Shown one piece after another: positions 13,563 to 20,841 of a DNA stretch of 29,218 nt (positions are counted from its first letter, which is position 1; every line of letters starts with the position of its first letter). The notes below the pieces were generated by a model. That model had not been told where the DNA came from. It did not search any database and saw only the letters and a program-made list of their open reading frames with translations. The translations under genes were made by a program, and so were the position numbers. The stretch lies in the IMG/VR virus record IMGVR_UViG_3300008111_000258, positions 1 through 29,218 of that record. The stretch is one strand, 5' to 3'. Origin of the DNA: a virus.

Positions 13563-16500
13563 TTAACTATTTAGATTTTTTTGAATGATGTTAAGATTCT
13601 CTTTGACAATTTCAATTTCCTTTTGTTGTTCTTTGATTGCTTCAATTAATACACCTACAATATTTCCGTAAGAAACTGACTTAAGACCATTTTCATTTTC
13701 AACAACGACTTCTGGAATTACTTTTTCAATATCTTGTGCAATCACACCAATTGATGGTTGATTGTGATTATCCTTCCACTTATACCTTACACCTTCCATT
13801 TGTGATACCAAATCAAGTGCGTTTTCAATTAATTGAATATCAGTTTTTTGTGTTCTATCAGATAGTGAAGTAAATACGGTTGCTGATAATGTTCCTGTGG
13901 AAGGATTGAAGTTTAATTTAGTACTTGAAGCATAAGTTGCTGTTGGTGTTCCAGTAGAAACATCAGAAAATAGTGGATATCTTGTGCTATTTGTAGTAGT
14001 ATCATTAGTGATAGATGAACTACCAGAACTTCCAGTAGTGCCTTGAGCACCTGTAGTTCCTTGTGCTCCAGTTCCAGTGGTGCCTTGAGCACCTGTAGTT
14101 CCTTGTGCTCCAGTTCCAGTAGTTCCTTGTGTTCCAGTAGTTCCTTGAGCACCTGTAGTTCCTTGAGCACCTGTAGTTCCTTGAGCACCTGTAGTTCCTT
14201 GTGCTCCAGTGGTGCCTTGCGTTCCGGTGGTTCCCTGTACTCCTTGATTACCAGTTCTTGAGAATTGAACTGCTACAGATGCACCATTTGAAGGTAAAGA
14301 ACCTGATATATGCGATACTGGAATTTTATAGTATCCAGACGCTGCAATGACTGAGCCCGTAATACTCCAGATATTAATAAGAGTGCTTCCTGAAGTTGCT
14401 CCTTGTACAATTAAGTAACCTTTTTGGGATGAAGATGTTGAATCATCCCAAGTATCATACCAAGTTGTCTGAACATTTGAGTTAGTGTCATTATTATCAA
14501 TGTATATAAAACTGACAGACCCAATTGTTCCACTATCATACCTTAAAATTCCATTTCCGGGATCCGCATCAGTAGTTGTTGAACTAAATGTATATGGAGC
14601 ACCACCGGTTGCATCACTTCCTGTTGTTCCTTGAGCACCTGATCCTGCAGCACCTTGGACTCCCTGAGTACCTTGAGCACCTAATGTTCCACCATTGTAT
14701 GAAATAATATCAATAACATCACCTAATACTGCACCTACTGCCAATACCACAGAAGTTCCATTTGATGCAGTGTATTCTGATTCTGAAAGTCTGACACCAT
14801 TTAAAAATACGTCAATAAATCCAACCGTATAAGTTACTGAAAAATTAGTCTGTCCAGATGTTGCGGTATATGACGCAATTGACTTGTCATAATTAACACC
14901 TGAAGTTCCTTGTGTTCCGTTGGATCCTTGAGTTCCAGTAGTACCTTGAGTTCCAGTAGTACCTTGAGAACCAGTTGTTCCCTGAGTTCCTGTAGCACCT
15001 TGAGTTCCTGTAGCACCTTGAGTTCCTGTAGCACCTTGAGAACCAGTTGTTCCTTGAGAACCAGTTGTTCCTTGTGTTCCGTTGGATCCTTGAGTTCCTG
15101 TAGCACCTTGAGAACCAGTTGTTCCTTGAGTTCCTTCTGTACCCTGTGATCCAGTGGTTCCTTGAGTTCCTTCTGTACCCTGTGATCCAGTTGTTCCTTG
15201 AACACCTTGAATACCCGCATCAAATGGAGTTGTCCAAGAAACTCCAGCACCAGTTGAAATAAGAACTGATCCAGCTACTCCCACCTTTTCATAAAAATCT
15301 TTAAGACCAGAACGAAGTCTTAAGTTTCCGCCAGTTATATCTAATTTGTCTGTTGGAGATTGAGTTCCAATACCAACGTTGAAAAAATTATTTCCACTAA
15401 TCCAAGCAGTATTTCCAGAACCAATTAATAATTGAGTATTTCCAGTTTCACTTGGTAATGAAAGTGTAGATGAAGAACCACCTAGAATGACAACATTTGA
15501 ACTCCCTGATGTAATTTCATTTCCAGCATAATTTCCTAGAAGTAAATTTCCATTTCCTGATGTTATTGCAGCACCCGCTTGAACTCCAATGCCTATATTA
15601 AAATCACCATTTGTAGTAGTAGTACCATAAAGTGATTGATAACCAACAGCAATATTATAAGAACTGTCGGTTCCATCTTGATATTTTGCTTGATAACCTA
15701 TTGCGATGTTATAATCACCATCATCATGTGCATACATTGCCTCCTGTCCTAAGGAAACATTAGATATACCTGCAATAATACCAAAACCTGCACCAAAACC
15801 AATTAAGGTATTTCTTGATCCAGATGTTAGCGCCTCACCCGCTTGATATCCAATTGCAACATTATAATCACCACCGGTAGTTGAATAAAGAGACTGATAT
15901 CCAATAGCAACATTACCTAATGCACTAGAATTAAGAGTTCCTCCATAAAATGCTTGATAACCAATCGCAACATTATAATCGCAAGATGAAAGATCATAAC
16001 CGGCTTGATATCCAATTAAAACATTATACTCGCAAGTACTAGTTGCAAGTTCTGCTGCTTGATATCCTGCAACAAAGTTATAATCGAATGAAGTAGGCCA
16101 GTGAGTATTAAATCTTGCCGCAGTTACGATACCTGTAAAGTTTGAATTGCCTGTTACTGACAGTATACTAAAAGTAGAAATCCCAGAAATATTCAGTTGC
16201 GGAGAACTAATAGTACTATCAGTAACTTGCATACCTCCAGCAGCAAGTCTTACTCCATTTGGTAACTGTGTCGAACCAATACCAATTGCATAGTTACTCA
16301 ACCAAGCATCAGTATAACCAGCACCAATATCACCACCCCTGAACCACATAATTTTCTTATATGTGTCTGGATTAGTTTCTCCACCAATTGCAAGACTTAC
16401 AAGTGGAGTCCCTTCAGTTGATGCAATCGCAATACCACCATGGCTTGCAGTTGCATCAGTTGGTGAGAATGAAGTACCAATACCAAGAACAATATCAGCA

Positions 16501-17378
16501 TCAATTACTGTAAGTTGTTGAGTATTAAGTTGTGCTGATGTGCCACCAATAGTAATTGCACCATCAACATTTAAATTGCCGTTGATGTCAGTGTTATTTA
16601 AAACTGTCAGTGTATGAGTAACTAACTCGGTTCCATTGAATGTGAGATTAGAAGAACCAGTTGGATTATTAGAACCATCTTTATAAACAACTTGATTTGC
16701 AGAACCTGCTACTGGTCCTGTAATACCTTGAATGCCCTGAGATCCTTCAGTACCTTGTGCTCCAGTAGTTCCTTGTGTACCATCAGTACCTTGAGTTCCT
16801 GTTGCCCCCTGAGTTCCTGTGGTTCCTTGAGTTCCTGTGGTTCCTTGAGTGCCTTGGGTTCCCTGAGTACCTTGGGTGCCATCAGTACCTTGTGTTCCGT
16901 CAGTACCTTGAATTCCCTGAGTACCTTGAGTTCCTTGGATTCCCTGAGTACCTTGTGTTCCGTCAGTACCTTGAATTCCCTGAGTACCTTGAATTCCCTG
17001 AGTACCTTGTGTTCCTTCAGTACCTTGAATTCCCTGAGTACCTTGTGTTCCTTCAGTACCTTGAATTCCCTGAGTACCTTGTGTTCCGTCAGTACCTTGA
17101 ATTCCCTGAGTACCTTGAGTTCCTTGGATTCCCTGAGTACCTTGTGTTCCTTCAGTACCTTGGATTCCCTGAGTACCTTGTGTTCCTTGAGTTCCTTGTA
17201 GTCCTTGAACTCCAATTTGAACTACTGTAGTTCCTATTCCTACCCCTAAAGTATCTTGGCGAATAAACAACTTTCCATCATAATGGTTAATAGCTATTTC
17301 TCCAAGACCTAACTGTTCGACTGTGGGTGTTTTTCCCTGAACGGTAGACCTTTTAACTCTTATGATGGGATCAGCCAT
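13563..17378 (-). CDS. Collagen-like tail fibre with C-terminal S74 chaperone (1271 aa)
   Basis: Residues 1-50 (MADPIIRVKRSTVQGKTPTV, GLGEIAINHYDGKLFI) resemble the N-terminal anchor of tropism-determinant/fibre proteins. Residues about 56-221 are uninterrupted Gly-X-Y triplets, mostly GTQ, GIQ, GTD and GTE. A paralogous beta module follows (IAIASTEGTPLVS). Next come many NVAIGYQAG-type repeats like those of trimeric adhesin heads, then two more Gly-X-Y blocks. The last 99 residues are an S74 intramolecular chaperone: SDRTQKTDIQ (Ser at about 1173), GVRYKWK, IGVIAQDIE, SVSYGNIVGVLIEAIKEQ and a C-terminal coiled coil. S74 domains trimerise the fibre and usually cleave themselves off just before the Ser-Asp. 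It is most likely a host-recognition fibre. A late promoter and a palindromic leader precede it. Confidence 0.9.
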   Translation of the reverse strand: MADPIIRVKRSTVQGKTPTVEQLGLGEIAINHYDGKLFIRQDTLGVGIGTTVVQIGVQGLQGTQGTQGTQGIQGTEGTQGTQGIQGTQGTQGIQGTDGTQGTQGIQGTEGTQGTQGIQGTEGTQGTQGIQGTQGIQGTDGTQGTQGIQGTQGTQGIQGTDGTQGTDGTQGTQGTQGTQGTTGTQGTTGTQGATGTQGTDGTQGTTGAQGTEGSQGIQGITGPVAGSANQVVYKDGSNNPTGSSNLTFNGTELVTHTLTVLNNTDINGNLNVDGAITIGGTSAQLNTQQLTVIDADIVLGIGTSFSPTDATASHGGIAIASTEGTPLVSLAIGGETNPDTYKKIMWFRGGDIGAGYTDAWLSNYAIGIGSTQLPNGVRLAAGGMQVTDSTISSPQLNISGISTFSILSVTGNSNFTGIVTAARFNTHWPTSFDYNFVAGYQAAELATSTCEYNVLIGYQAGYDLSSCDYNVAIGYQAFYGGTLNSSALGNVAIGYQSLYSTTGGDYNVAIGYQAGEALTSGSRNTLIGFGAGFGIIAGISNVSLGQEAMYAHDDGDYNIAIGYQAKYQDGTDSSYNIAVGYQSLYGTTTTNGDFNIGIGVQAGAAITSGNGNLLLGNYAGNEITSGSSNVVILGGSSSTLSLPSETGNTQLLIGSGNTAWISGNNFFNVGIGTQSPTDKLDITGGNLRLRSGLKDFYEKVGVAGSVLISTGAGVSWTTPFDAGIQGVQGTTGSQGTEGTQGTTGSQGTEGTQGTTGSQGATGTQGSNGTQGTTGSQGTTGSQGATGTQGATGTQGATGTQGTTGSQGTTGTQGTTGTQGSNGTQGTSGVNYDKSIASYTATSGQTNFSVTYTVGFIDVFLNGVRLSESEYTASNGTSVVLAVGAVLGDVIDIISYNGGTLGAQGTQGVQGAAGSGAQGTTGSDATGGAPYTFSSTTTDADPGNGILRYDSGTIGSVSFIYIDNNDTNSNVQTTWYDTWDDSTSSSQKGYLIVQGATSGSTLINIWSITGSVIAASGYYKIPVSHISGSLPSNGASVAVQFSRTGNQGVQGTTGTQGTTGAQGTTGAQGTTGAQGTTGAQGTTGTQGTTGTGAQGTTGAQGTTGTGAQGTTGAQGTTGSSGSSSITNDTTTNSTRYPLFSDVSTGTPTATYASSTKLNFNPSTGTLSATVFTSLSDRTQKTDIQLIENALDLVSQMEGVRYKWKDNHNQPSIGVIAQDIEKVIPEVVVENENGLKSVSYGNIVGVLIEAIKEQQKEIEIVKENLNIIQKNLNS
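13568..13574 (-). promoter_or_regulatory. Late promoter motif CTAAATA
   Basis: CTAAATA on the minus strand, 20 bases before the ATG at 13547. It lies inside the last codons of the collagen-like fibre gene. Confidence 0.55.
14030..14252 (-). repeat. Collagen-like Gly-X-Y repeat block 3
   Basis: GTTGAQ and GTTGTQ units, interrupted twice by a GTGAQ that breaks the triplet phase. It lies just before the region leading to the S74 chaperone. Copies of the 18-base unit coding for GTTGAQ are nearly identical. Confidence 0.85.
14897..15217 (-). repeat. Collagen-like Gly-X-Y repeat block 2
   Basis: About 105 codons rich in GTQGTTGSQ and GATGTQ units, in the middle of the fibre gene. It lies between the NVAIGYQAG-type head repeats and a beta domain. 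Several 18- and 27-base units are near-identical direct repeats. Confidence 0.85.
16716..17213 (-). repeat. Collagen-like Gly-X-Y repeat block 1
   Basis: About 165 codons of G-X-Y with a 9-base period and a higher-order pattern in which blocks such as GTQGTQGIQGTEGTQGTQGIQ (20-residue scale) recur. The Y position is nearly always Gln in the first two thirds and Thr/Gln later. The DNA is repetitive enough for slippage and recombination and opens long spurious frames on the other strand. Confidence 0.9.
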
Positions 17379-17405
17379 TTATTCGCATAGTGGTAGGGAC
17401 CTTAG

Positions 17406-17425
17406 AGATTCTTATATAAGAATCT
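17406..17425. repeat. Perfect 20-bp palindrome in the fibre leader
   Basis: AGATTCTTATATAAGAATCT is a perfect inverted repeat centred at 17415/17416. It lies between the late promoter (17430-17436) and the fibre start codon (17378), so it would be at or near the 5' end of the fibre mRNA. It is AT-rich and has no T tract in the sense direction, so it does not look like a terminator. A 5' mRNA-protecting hairpin or a protein site is possible. Confidence 0.6.
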
Positions 17426-17429
17426 TAGG

Positions 17430-17436
17430 TATTTAT
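17430..17436 (-). promoter_or_regulatory. T4-type late promoter motif ATAAATA
   Basis: CATAAATACC on the minus strand, 51 bases before the ATG at 17378, in the gap after the coiled-coil gene. The distance to the start is longer than elsewhere because a palindrome is inserted between them. Confidence 0.65.
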
Positions 17437-17621
17437 GAAAAATCTCCTTCTACCTTTGAACTCCTTTTTGGTTTTCTCAATTTTTCTAACTCAGCACTCA
17501 AAGAATTTACAGTTGCGGTGAGCGATTCCACTTGAGTTTCCAATACAATATTGCGGTTAAACAAGTCAAATGCCTTCTGTTGGTATTTTGCAAGAACCGC
17601 TTTCAAATCTTCTTCAGACAT
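17433..17621 (-). CDS. Small coiled-coil protein (62 aa)
   Basis: Starts MSEEDLKAVLAKYQQKAFDL and continues with a heptad-like helix (NIVLETQVESLTATVNSLSA) and a basic end (KRSSKVEGDF). It lies between two large fibre/structural genes and has its own late promoter, so it is probably a virion component or a fibre-assembly chaperone, comparable in position to small accessory genes in T4-like fibre clusters. I recall similar proteins in cyanophages. No ribosome site is visible: the ATG lies immediately after a terminator-like hairpin. Confidence 0.75.
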   Translation of the reverse strand: MSEEDLKAVLAKYQQKAFDLFNRNIVLETQVESLTATVNSLSAELEKLRKPKRSSKVEGDFS

Positions 17622-17623
17622 AA

Positions 17624-17652
17624 AAATACACCCAGTTTTTCTGGGTGTATTT
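17624..17652 (-). terminator. 12-bp hairpin terminator overlapping a late promoter
   Basis: A perfect 12-bp stem (AAATACACCCAG with CTGGGTGTATTT, 5-base loop) on the minus strand, giving CTGGGTGTATTTTTATG with a T5 run. It starts 18 bases after the stop of the 1050-residue gene. The ATAAATA motif at 17648-17654 overlaps its first bases. A transcript begun at that promoter would lack most of the left stem arm, so only transcripts coming from upstream would form it. Confidence 0.75.
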
Positions 17653-17654
17653 AT
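17648..17654 (-). promoter_or_regulatory. T4-type late promoter motif ATAAATA
   Basis: CCATAAATAC on the minus strand, 26 bases before the ATG at 17621 and overlapping the left arm of the terminator. It lets the coiled-coil gene be transcribed independently of the structural gene before it. Confidence 0.65.
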
Positions 17655-17670
17655 GGTTTATGAATTAACT

Positions 17671-20600
17671 TCAGAAAGTCCCAGCGTCAATAGTAATATT
17701 TTGTAGATTTCTCGTAGAACCAGTACAAGAAATAACTTGAGATGTTCCAGCGCAATCAGTGACCCAAAGAGAACCAATTTCAATAGGAGCAAATGTGGAA
17801 ACTGTAATTTGAGGACTGTTGGCATCTGTTCCTCCACCATCACTAATTGCAGAACCAAACTGAAATCTTCCATCTGCGTGTTCCCAAACAACTGCAGATT
17901 GTTTTGCGCTATCAGTGTAGTAATTAAAGAGAACTCCAAGGTCCCAAGTCGTTGCAGTTGTTGGTGCAGCACCATCAACAATACCTAGTTGAATAGTGCG
18001 GTCTTCTACAGTAAGAGAAGCAGTATTAACTTGAGTAGTGTTTCCATTTACATAAAGATTACCTTGAACTGTTAGGTCATCAGCAATCGTAACATCATTC
18101 GCAGCAATCGTAATTGCAGTTGCGCCAGTGTTTGATGATTGAATAGTTGCAGTTCTTAATGTTGGAGCACTTAAGGAAGTTCCAACAACAACTGCATTTG
18201 GAAGACCTACAGTAATAGTTTGAGCCGATACTGAGGTTTCAACTTCATTCGCAGTTCCATTAATAACTAAGGTTTGTGAAGTATTAAGAGTACTTGGACC
18301 ACCACTATCAGCATTCAGTCCAAGAGTTAGATTAATTGCCCCAATCTCAGCATCAACATAATTAATAATTGCTGAAGAAGTGGGAACTGAAGAAGTTGAA
18401 GTTCCCGATCCGACTGCAGATGAGAACTGAGTAATGCCAACTCCAGTCCCTACCGTAGTAATACCACTAATAATTAAGTTTCTTGCAAAAGTTGCATCCA
18501 AATCAACAAAAGATAGTGTATTACTTGCGTTTGTTGAACTTCTAAAACTATTTGCAATGATTTTACCTTGGAACGATACATCGCCAGATGTATCGTACAT
18601 ATACATCGCACGAGTTCCATTTGCAGAATCAAGATAACCGCTACCTGCAATTAGGTCTCCAGCAGATTTTACATTTCCAGTTACTGTTGAAATAGAAACT
18701 GCAACAGTACCATCACTTGCCTGAATGTCATTACCACCAATCTTAACATCTCCAGCAAAAGTAGTTAATGTATTTGATGTTAATGTGATATTAGTATTGC
18801 CATCACTCGCTTTAATGTCATTGCCATTGATACGAATATCTCCATCAACAACGACATCGGTAGAGAAAGTTGAAATACCTGTTACGTTAATTCCACCAGA
18901 ACCAACAATTAATCCACCAGCACCAAAAGTAAGATTTGAACTATCTTCAAGAGCTCCAGAAGTTCCTGCGAGAACAACTCTACCTGCAGTTAAGTCAGAA
19001 ACTGTTGCAGATGATAGTGTTGTTTCTCCACCAGAAATATCAGCACCACCATTAGCATCAATTGCGCCAGTAAATGTTGATATTCCACTTACTAAAGTAT
19101 TGCCAGTAAACTCAGCGTGTTGTGTAGTAAGTTTATTAGTACCTGGGTTGTAGTAAATACCGTCATCAGTATAAATTGATTCATTTGTTGCAGAACCATT
19201 GTTTGCATCAACAAATGTGATATGATAATTTGCATTGGTATCTGCTGCAGTGACAGTCTTAACCTGGTCTGCTGATGATACATTACCTACTAAAGAACCA
19301 TAGAAAGTTGTTGCACTTACCTCAGTATCACTAACAGTAACACCTGAACCAACAGCAAGACGAACTCCGCTTGCCATTTGAGTGGTTCCGATTGCAACTC
19401 CATAGTTAAACCCAAATGCATCTGTAGAAAATCCAAGAGTTCCACTCTTGAACCACATCATCTGCTTATAAGTATCTGGAAGTGTATTGATTCCAGAAGC
19501 AGTAAATGATACTAATGGTGTTCCCTCAGTAGATGCAATAGCTACACCAGCGTGATTTGCTGAGGTATCTGTTGGTGTAACTGAAGTTGTGTATCCAAGT
19601 ATAATATCTTTGTTTTCAATATAAACATCTTGTCCGAGTAATGTGACTGTGGTTCCACCAATAGTTACATTACCATTTACCGTTAAATCATTCTGAATAA
19701 TAGTATTATCTTGAATGATTACGCTGCCTGCTGGATCAAGAACAAGATTTCCCGATGAAGTTGTAATCTTATTTGCATCATCAGCACCGATTCTTATATT
19801 ACTTGCGTCTATTCCACCATCAAATGTACCTATACCAGCAAAACTTGTATGTCTCCACTGCCTTGCACCATCACCTAAATCATAAGTATTTGACGCATTT
19901 GGATATAATCCTGAAGTAAACTCACCACCAACATTAATATTATCTCCAGTATCATCACCAAGATTAATTAACCCACCTTTAAATGTTACGACACCAACAA
20001 ATTCACTATAACCTTGTACTCCAAAGTTTCCTCCAACATAAAGGTCACTTAAGAATGTACCAACTCCAACAAATGTAGAGATTCCTGATACATTCAATGC
20101 ATCATCAATTGAGGTAAATCCTGTGGCAGAATCTAATATCAGATTTCCAACAGAAGTATCAATTTCATTATTTGTAGATACACCAATTCTTATATTTTTA
20201 ATCTCTGCACCACCATTGGCATCAAGTAGTCCAGTAAGAGTAGAAATTCCAGATACAAATAAATCAGTAAATGCTGCCTGAGATCCAGGAACTGCAACAC
20301 CTAAAATACCAGCGTAAACTGCACCACTAACATAAACACTTTTACCGGAAATCCCACTTGGTAAATTTGCTCCAATAAAGTTTAAGGTTCCTGATTGATA
20401 ATCAAAGAACCACTCATCATCATTTCCAGAACCTGCTCCATATATTTGAGTGCCACTGGAGGCAGCAGATGCAGCATTACCTGGAGTATGTAAATAAACT
20501 TTTACAAGATAGGTAGAACCAATTTCTGGAGGAATCCAATCGGTAATATTTGTTTTCCAAGTTCTGTTAAGAGAAGAAGTTGTATCGGCAGCACATTCTA

Positions 20601-20823
20601 CGGGACTTGAAGTTGGATATACTGTTACAATACCAGAGGTGCTCCCTGGCATAACTCCAGGTACTAAATTTGCTTGAGACCAAACTTTATCACCACGGAG
20701 AAGTAGTGGACTTGATATAGATTCATTGGTCGCTGCTTTTAGAGTGCCAGTATCTGTTTTAGCCCTACCATAACCAATTTTTTTCCAGAGATAATCAACC
20801 TTTTGAGTGTCTGTGATTGCCAT
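17671..20823 (-). CDS. Large virion structural protein with repeated beta modules (1050 aa)
   Basis: Starts MAITDTQKVDYLWKKIGYGR. The N-terminal about 170 residues form a distinct domain (WIPPEIGSTYLVKVYLHTPG, DDEWFFDYQSGTLNFIGANL) that I recall from many T4-like cyanophage virion proteins. The remainder consists of VSGISTFTG-like beta units and two copies of a module with IENKDIILGY / AIASTEGTPLVS, one of them divergent at the C-terminus (LTVEDRTIQLGI). The last residues are TIDAGTF. AAGGAG 12 bases before the ATG is a good ribosome site and overlaps the end of the upstream gene, so both are on one late transcript. Probable role: baseplate or fibre-associated structural protein. A terminator follows. 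Confidence 0.85.
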   Translation of the reverse strand: MAITDTQKVDYLWKKIGYGRAKTDTGTLKAATNESISSPLLLRGDKVWSQANLVPGVMPGSTSGIVTVYPTSSPVECAADTTSSLNRTWKTNITDWIPPEIGSTYLVKVYLHTPGNAASAASSGTQIYGAGSGNDDEWFFDYQSGTLNFIGANLPSGISGKSVYVSGAVYAGILGVAVPGSQAAFTDLFVSGISTLTGLLDANGGAEIKNIRIGVSTNNEIDTSVGNLILDSATGFTSIDDALNVSGISTFVGVGTFLSDLYVGGNFGVQGYSEFVGVVTFKGGLINLGDDTGDNINVGGEFTSGLYPNASNTYDLGDGARQWRHTSFAGIGTFDGGIDASNIRIGADDANKITTSSGNLVLDPAGSVIIQDNTIIQNDLTVNGNVTIGGTTVTLLGQDVYIENKDIILGYTTSVTPTDTSANHAGVAIASTEGTPLVSFTASGINTLPDTYKQMMWFKSGTLGFSTDAFGFNYGVAIGTTQMASGVRLAVGSGVTVSDTEVSATTFYGSLVGNVSSADQVKTVTAADTNANYHITFVDANNGSATNESIYTDDGIYYNPGTNKLTTQHAEFTGNTLVSGISTFTGAIDANGGADISGGETTLSSATVSDLTAGRVVLAGTSGALEDSSNLTFGAGGLIVGSGGINVTGISTFSTDVVVDGDIRINGNDIKASDGNTNITLTSNTLTTFAGDVKIGGNDIQASDGTVAVSISTVTGNVKSAGDLIAGSGYLDSANGTRAMYMYDTSGDVSFQGKIIANSFRSSTNASNTLSFVDLDATFARNLIISGITTVGTGVGITQFSSAVGSGTSTSSVPTSSAIINYVDAEIGAINLTLGLNADSGGPSTLNTSQTLVINGTANEVETSVSAQTITVGLPNAVVVGTSLSAPTLRTATIQSSNTGATAITIAANDVTIADDLTVQGNLYVNGNTTQVNTASLTVEDRTIQLGIVDGAAPTTATTWDLGVLFNYYTDSAKQSAVVWEHADGRFQFGSAISDGGGTDANSPQITVSTFAPIEIGSLWVTDCAGTSQVISCTGSTRNLQNITIDAGTF

Positions 20824-20835
20824 TTTGTCTAAATT

Positions 20836-20841
20836 CTCCTT
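20836..20841 (-). promoter_or_regulatory. Ribosome binding site AAGGAG
   Basis: AAGGAG on the minus strand, 12 bases before the ATG at 20823 and overlapping the TAA of the upstream gene. It is the strongest Shine-Dalgarno site of the virion block. Confidence 0.65.

Noticed and set aside
14017-17213. CRISPR-like regular repeats
   Set aside because: The repeats are contiguous 9-base coding units without unique spacers and encode Gly-X-Y triplets.
16692-17230. Long plus-strand frames rich in Ser-Thr-Leu-Cys over the fibre repeats
   Set aside because: They are the reverse complement of the 9-base collagen-like repeat, which keeps several frames open. They have no ribosome site and their composition is that of a simple repeat.
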